A stretch of 64,000 bases of DNA from Sphingomonas colocasiae. Its GTDB lineage: Bacteria > Pseudomonadota > Alphaproteobacteria > Sphingomonadales > Sphingomonadaceae. Position numbers and translations under genes: made by a program. Positions 61,901-64,000 of the stretch are shown one piece after another. Location: positions 426,642-490,641 of the forward strand of contig NZ_JAINVV010000011.1 of NCBI RefSeq assembly GCF_019880585.1, written 5' to 3'. Every line of letters begins with the position of its first letter. The stretch's first letter is position 1. The notes beneath the pieces were generated by a model. That model saw nothing but the letters and a program-made list of their open reading frames with translations. It was not told the origin of the DNA and made no database searches.

Positions 61901-64000
61901 CATTGTCGTCGACGTTGACGGTCAGTGTCGTGCTGGCGGGCGGCGTATCGGTGTTGGCGGTGAAGCTGACGCTGCTGGTGGCGTTGGTGTTCAGCAGATC
62001 GTTGATCTGCGCCAGCGTGCCGGTGAGCGTGACACTGTTGGTGCCGCTGCCCGAGACGTTCGCGCCGCTCGTGCCCGCCGTCACCGTCAAGATGCCGTAG
62101 CCGACGCCCAGCGTCACCGTGATGCTGCCATTGCCGGAATCGTCGGCGACCGAGACCGTGCCCTTCAGGCTGAGCGCCACCTGTTCGGTCGCCGCATAGG
62201 CACTCGCCGAAACCGCCGCCATCGGCGCGTCGTTCACCGCCGTGATATCGATCGTCTGCGTCGCCGTTCCGGTGAGCGCGCTGCCGCCCGAATTGCCATT
62301 ATCATTGATCGACACGCTCAGCGTCGTGCTGGCGGGCGGCGTATCGGTGTTCGCGGTGAAGCCGATGCTGCTGCTGGCGTTGGCGTTCAGCAGGTCATTG
62401 ATCTGCGCCAGCGTACCGGTAAGTGTGACGGTGCCCGTGCCGCTGCCCGAAACATTCGCGCCGCTCGTGCCCGCCGTCACCGTCAAGATGCCGTAGCCGA
62501 CGCCCAGCGTCACCGTCACGATGCCGCTGCCCGCATCGGCATCGTCGACCGACACCCTGCCCTTCAGATCGAACGCGATCTGCTCGGTCGCCATATAGCT
62601 TGGCCCAGAGAGCGAGGCGACGGCGGAAGCCGAGGGAATCGACTGCCAGTTGGACGGATCTTCGGGCGGCAAGGCCGCATAAAGCGTATCTCCGGCCGGA
62701 TCCGCTACGGTCGACATCCACCAGATGAGCGAGCCGTCCGACGGTGATTCCAAAGCACCCTCGCGCAACGCGATGAAATAGGTGCCAGGCTCGATCGTCA
62801 CGTTGCCGAGGTCGATCGTCGCCACAATGATATCTCTCTCGTAGAGCGCGCTGTCCAGACCGCTGTCCACGAGCAACGGTGTGTCTGTTCCGCTGAACAG
62901 CAATGTTCCGGGTTCGCCATTCGCCGACGAATAGATGCCCCAGCTGAGCGTGCCGCTGAAACCGTCCAGCACGCCATTGCCGCCGGTGCCGGTGTCGGTC
63001 AGGGCGGCGGTGAATGTCGACAGCGTCCGGCGTTCGGCGAGCGTGAAACGCTCAGCCGCTATGGCGTGCGATATGCCCGACATGCCGCCCGTGCTGGTCA
63101 CGGCACGATCGAAGATCATGCCGGGCGGGGCGATATAGGCCGTCGGCGCGTCGTTCACCGCGGTGATGGCGATGGTCTGGCTGGCCGATCCGGTGAGCGC
63201 GCCGCCGCTGCCGCCATTGCCATTGTCGTCGATGTTGACGCTGAGCGTCGTGCTGGCGGGCGGCGTATCGGTGTTGGCGGTGAAGCTGACGCTGCTGGTG
63301 GCGTTGGTGTTCAGCAGATCGTTGATCTGCGCCGGCGTGCCGGTGAGCGTGACGCTGTTCGTGCCGCTGCCCGAGACGTTCGCGCCGCTCGTACCCGCCG
63401 TCACCGTCAAGATGCCGTAGCCCACACCCAGCGTCACCGTGATGCTGCCGCTGCCCGCATCGGCATCGGCGACCGAAATATTGCCCTTGAGGTTGAGTGC
63501 GACCTGCTCGATCGCGGCATAGTCCGGCCCCGCCAGCGAGAAGGCGACCACGCCGGACGGGCTCCAATCGATTGGATTTTCCTCCTGGGCGCTCGAATAC
63601 GCAACGGCTCCGGCTGCGGGATTGGATGACCGCACGGCATATATCTCCGAACCGTCAGATGGCGATCCCCAGGCGCCTTCATGCAATACGATGAAATAGC
63701 TGCCGGCATCGAGCGTCACGCCCAGATCGATCGTCGCCCTGACAATATCGAAGCTGCCGCTGAAGTTCTGCCCCGTATCGACCAGCAGCGGCGTGGTATC
63801 CGTTCCGCTGAACAGAAGGACACCCGGCTGGTCATTCCCCCCGACGGAATAAATCGCCCAGCTCAGCGTCCCGCTGAAACCGTCCAATATGCCGTTGTCG
63901 GGCGTCGCCAGGGCATCGGCCAGCGCGGTCGTGATCGTGCTTAACGTCTGACGCTGGCTGAGGATGAATTTTTCCGCATGCGCGAATTCCGACAGGTTGA
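58941..64000 (-). CDS. C-terminal part of a repetitive RTX-type secreted adhesin (5' end outside window)
   Basis: The frame is open to the right edge, so the N-terminus is missing; at least 1,686 residues are visible. From N to C: a beta-sandwich module (about 64000-63540), then repeating VTLGVGYGILTVTAGTSGANV modules (five copies), two further copies of the first module, two cadherin-like Big_9/tandem-95 domains (DSYSTDEDTQLVIAGPGVLTND type), a cadherin domain (NEGAAAGTVVGTATASDVDGD), a VCBS-like domain, RTX calcium repeats (GGDDTLIGGAGNDTLTGGAGKD) and a type I secretion tail ending DINQITFA. It is a predicted surface or released adhesin exported by a type I system, whose genes are not in the window. 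Confidence 0.9.
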   Translation of the reverse strand, partial: NLSEFAHAEKFILSQRQTLSTITTALADALATPDNGILDGFSGTLSWAIYSVGGNDQPGVLLFSGTDTTPLLVDTGQNFSGSFDIVRATIDLGVTLDAGSYFIVLHEGAWGSPSDGSEIYAVRSSNPAAGAVAYSSAQEENPIDWSPSGVVAFSLAGPDYAAIEQVALNLKGNISVADADAGSGSITVTLGVGYGILTVTAGTSGANVSGSGTNSVTLTGTPAQINDLLNTNATSSVSFTANTDTPPASTTLSVNIDDNGNGGSGGALTGSASQTIAITAVNDAPTAYIAPPGMIFDRAVTSTGGMSGISHAIAAERFTLAERRTLSTFTAALTDTGTGGNGVLDGFSGTLSWGIYSSANGEPGTLLFSGTDTPLLVDSGLDSALYERDIIVATIDLGNVTIEPGTYFIALREGALESPSDGSLIWWMSTVADPAGDTLYAALPPEDPSNWQSIPSASAVASLSGPSYMATEQIAFDLKGRVSVDDADAGSGIVTVTLGVGYGILTVTAGTSGANVSGSGTGTVTLTGTLAQINDLLNANASSSIGFTANTDTPPASTTLSVSINDNGNSGGSALTGTATQTIDITAVNDAPMAAVSASAYAATEQVALSLKGTVSVADDSGNGSITVTLGVGYGILTVTAGTSGANVSGSGTNSVTLTGTLAQINDLLNTNATSSVSFTANTDTPPASTTLTVNVDDNGNSGSGGALTGSASQTIAITAVNDAPTVYIGAPGVILDQAGLDNSAAFNLSEFAHAEKFILSQRQTLSTITTALADALATPDNGILDGFSGTLSWAIYSVGGNDQPGVLLFSGTDTTPLLVDTGLNRAESTRDIVMATIDMGVTLDAGSYFLILHEGAWGSLSDGSEIFAVRSSNPAAGAIAYSSVQEENPIDWGPSSVVAFSLAGPDYAAIEQVALNLKGNISVADVDAGNGSVTVTLGVGYGILTVTAGTSGANVSGSGTGTVTLTGTLAQINDLLNTNATSSVTFTANTDTPPASTTLSVGINDGGNTGSGGALTGSATQTINITAVNDVPVGNTDSYSTDEDTQLVIAGPGVLTNDTDAESDALSAVLVEGPGHGTLSLNPNGSFTYTPDANYNGGDSFTYRPNDGTANGNVTTVNLTVNAVNDAPTAAVSASAYAATEQVALSLKGTVSVADADAASGSVTVTLGVGYGILTVSAGTSGANVSGSGTGSVTLTGTLAQINDLLNTNATSSVTFTANTDTPPASTTLTVGINDGGNSGSGGALTGSASQTIAITAVNDLPVGVGDNYATDEDTALVISAPGVLSNDTDAEGSSLTAVFLTQPAHGTLLFYPNGSFTYTPDADWHGTDSFTYMPTDGVDYGNATTVTLTVNSVNDAPANLVIDSDRINEGAAAGTVVGTATASDVDGDTIIWSLSGADAGLFHIDANGVITTTGTTATFESRPSYSLTVRAADAGGLFTEQALTVVVNDRPVAVADALAIDEGKTSANLWSTLIGNDTDGNGDVLAILSVDSAGTGGHVIFDAASQSLKYVADAAAFDLLSPGQTLTDSFKYTVTDAGGLTSTATVTFTVTAIVDGKQVVGGGRTGNVLTGTADEDTLYGFSGAQSLNGMGGDDTLIGGAGNDTLTGGAGKDVFVIGFQDGHDVITDYTPGHDVIRLAAGMDILGTVAADTNNDQIVDLRINLEQGGSVTLLGISDINQITFA

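Overview
The window is a GC-rich (roughly two-thirds GC by eye) chromosomal stretch from an alphaproteobacterium, most probably a sphingomonad. The reasons are three large TonB-dependent receptors each paired with hydrolases, many exported peptidases, a FecI/FecR surface-signalling set, DUF885, DUF899 and RcnB-type genes, tight GTGA/ATGA gene overlaps, and dispersed palindromes of the type common in that group. This is an inference; no rRNA or marker gene is present, and I found no tRNA, CRISPR array, transposase or integrase.

Layout. 1-1748: tail of an unknown gene and two exported proteins. 1742-10536: a cecR-ybhGFSR-like set, with a TetR regulator divergent from membrane fusion protein, double-NBD ABC ATPase, two ABC-2 permeases, a NodT-type outer-membrane factor and a frameshifted patatin-like lipoprotein. 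10597-14871: M19 dipeptidase, an odd homopolymer/hairpin element, small exported proteins and a 2OG-Fe(II) dioxygenase. 14872-20025: an accessory stretch with AT-rich orphan genes, an atypical class A beta-lactamase-like protein, three copies of a covarying palindrome (element A) and four copies of a gene-boundary direct repeat (element B). 20054-28327: TonB receptor divergent from an M28 peptidase, a MerR/methyltransferase pair with a SoxR-box-like promoter, and a coupled membrane protein/DUF899 pair. 28327-40520: FecI-FecR-TonB receptor-hydrolase signalling unit, serine hydrolase, MFS transporter, S9 peptidase, DUF885 protein and a lipoprotein. 40652-48014: TonB receptor plus amidase, divergent from an RpiR regulator leading a tightly coupled isochorismatase-like / glutamine-synthetase-like / N-formylglutamate-amidohydrolase-like operon. 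48179-53639: SDR with divergent AraC regulator, Ogt, RcnB-like protein, ChrA and a GNAT enzyme. 53757-58895: a giant orphan beta-helix membrane protein. 58941 to the right edge: the C-terminal part of a repetitive RTX-type secreted adhesin.

How it fits together. Much of the window looks like nutrient scavenging: outer-membrane receptors feed peptides or amides to exported or cytoplasmic hydrolases under local regulators. The strongest candidates for something undescribed are the 1,712-residue protein at 53757-58895 (no signal peptide, about 20 beta-helix coils with an Asn-x-Cys ladder, a central membrane hairpin and a large unassigned C-terminal domain), the RpiR-controlled amide/gamma-glutamyl cluster at 40652-48014, and the cassette-like array of small genes separated by repeats at about 15.0-18.9 kb.
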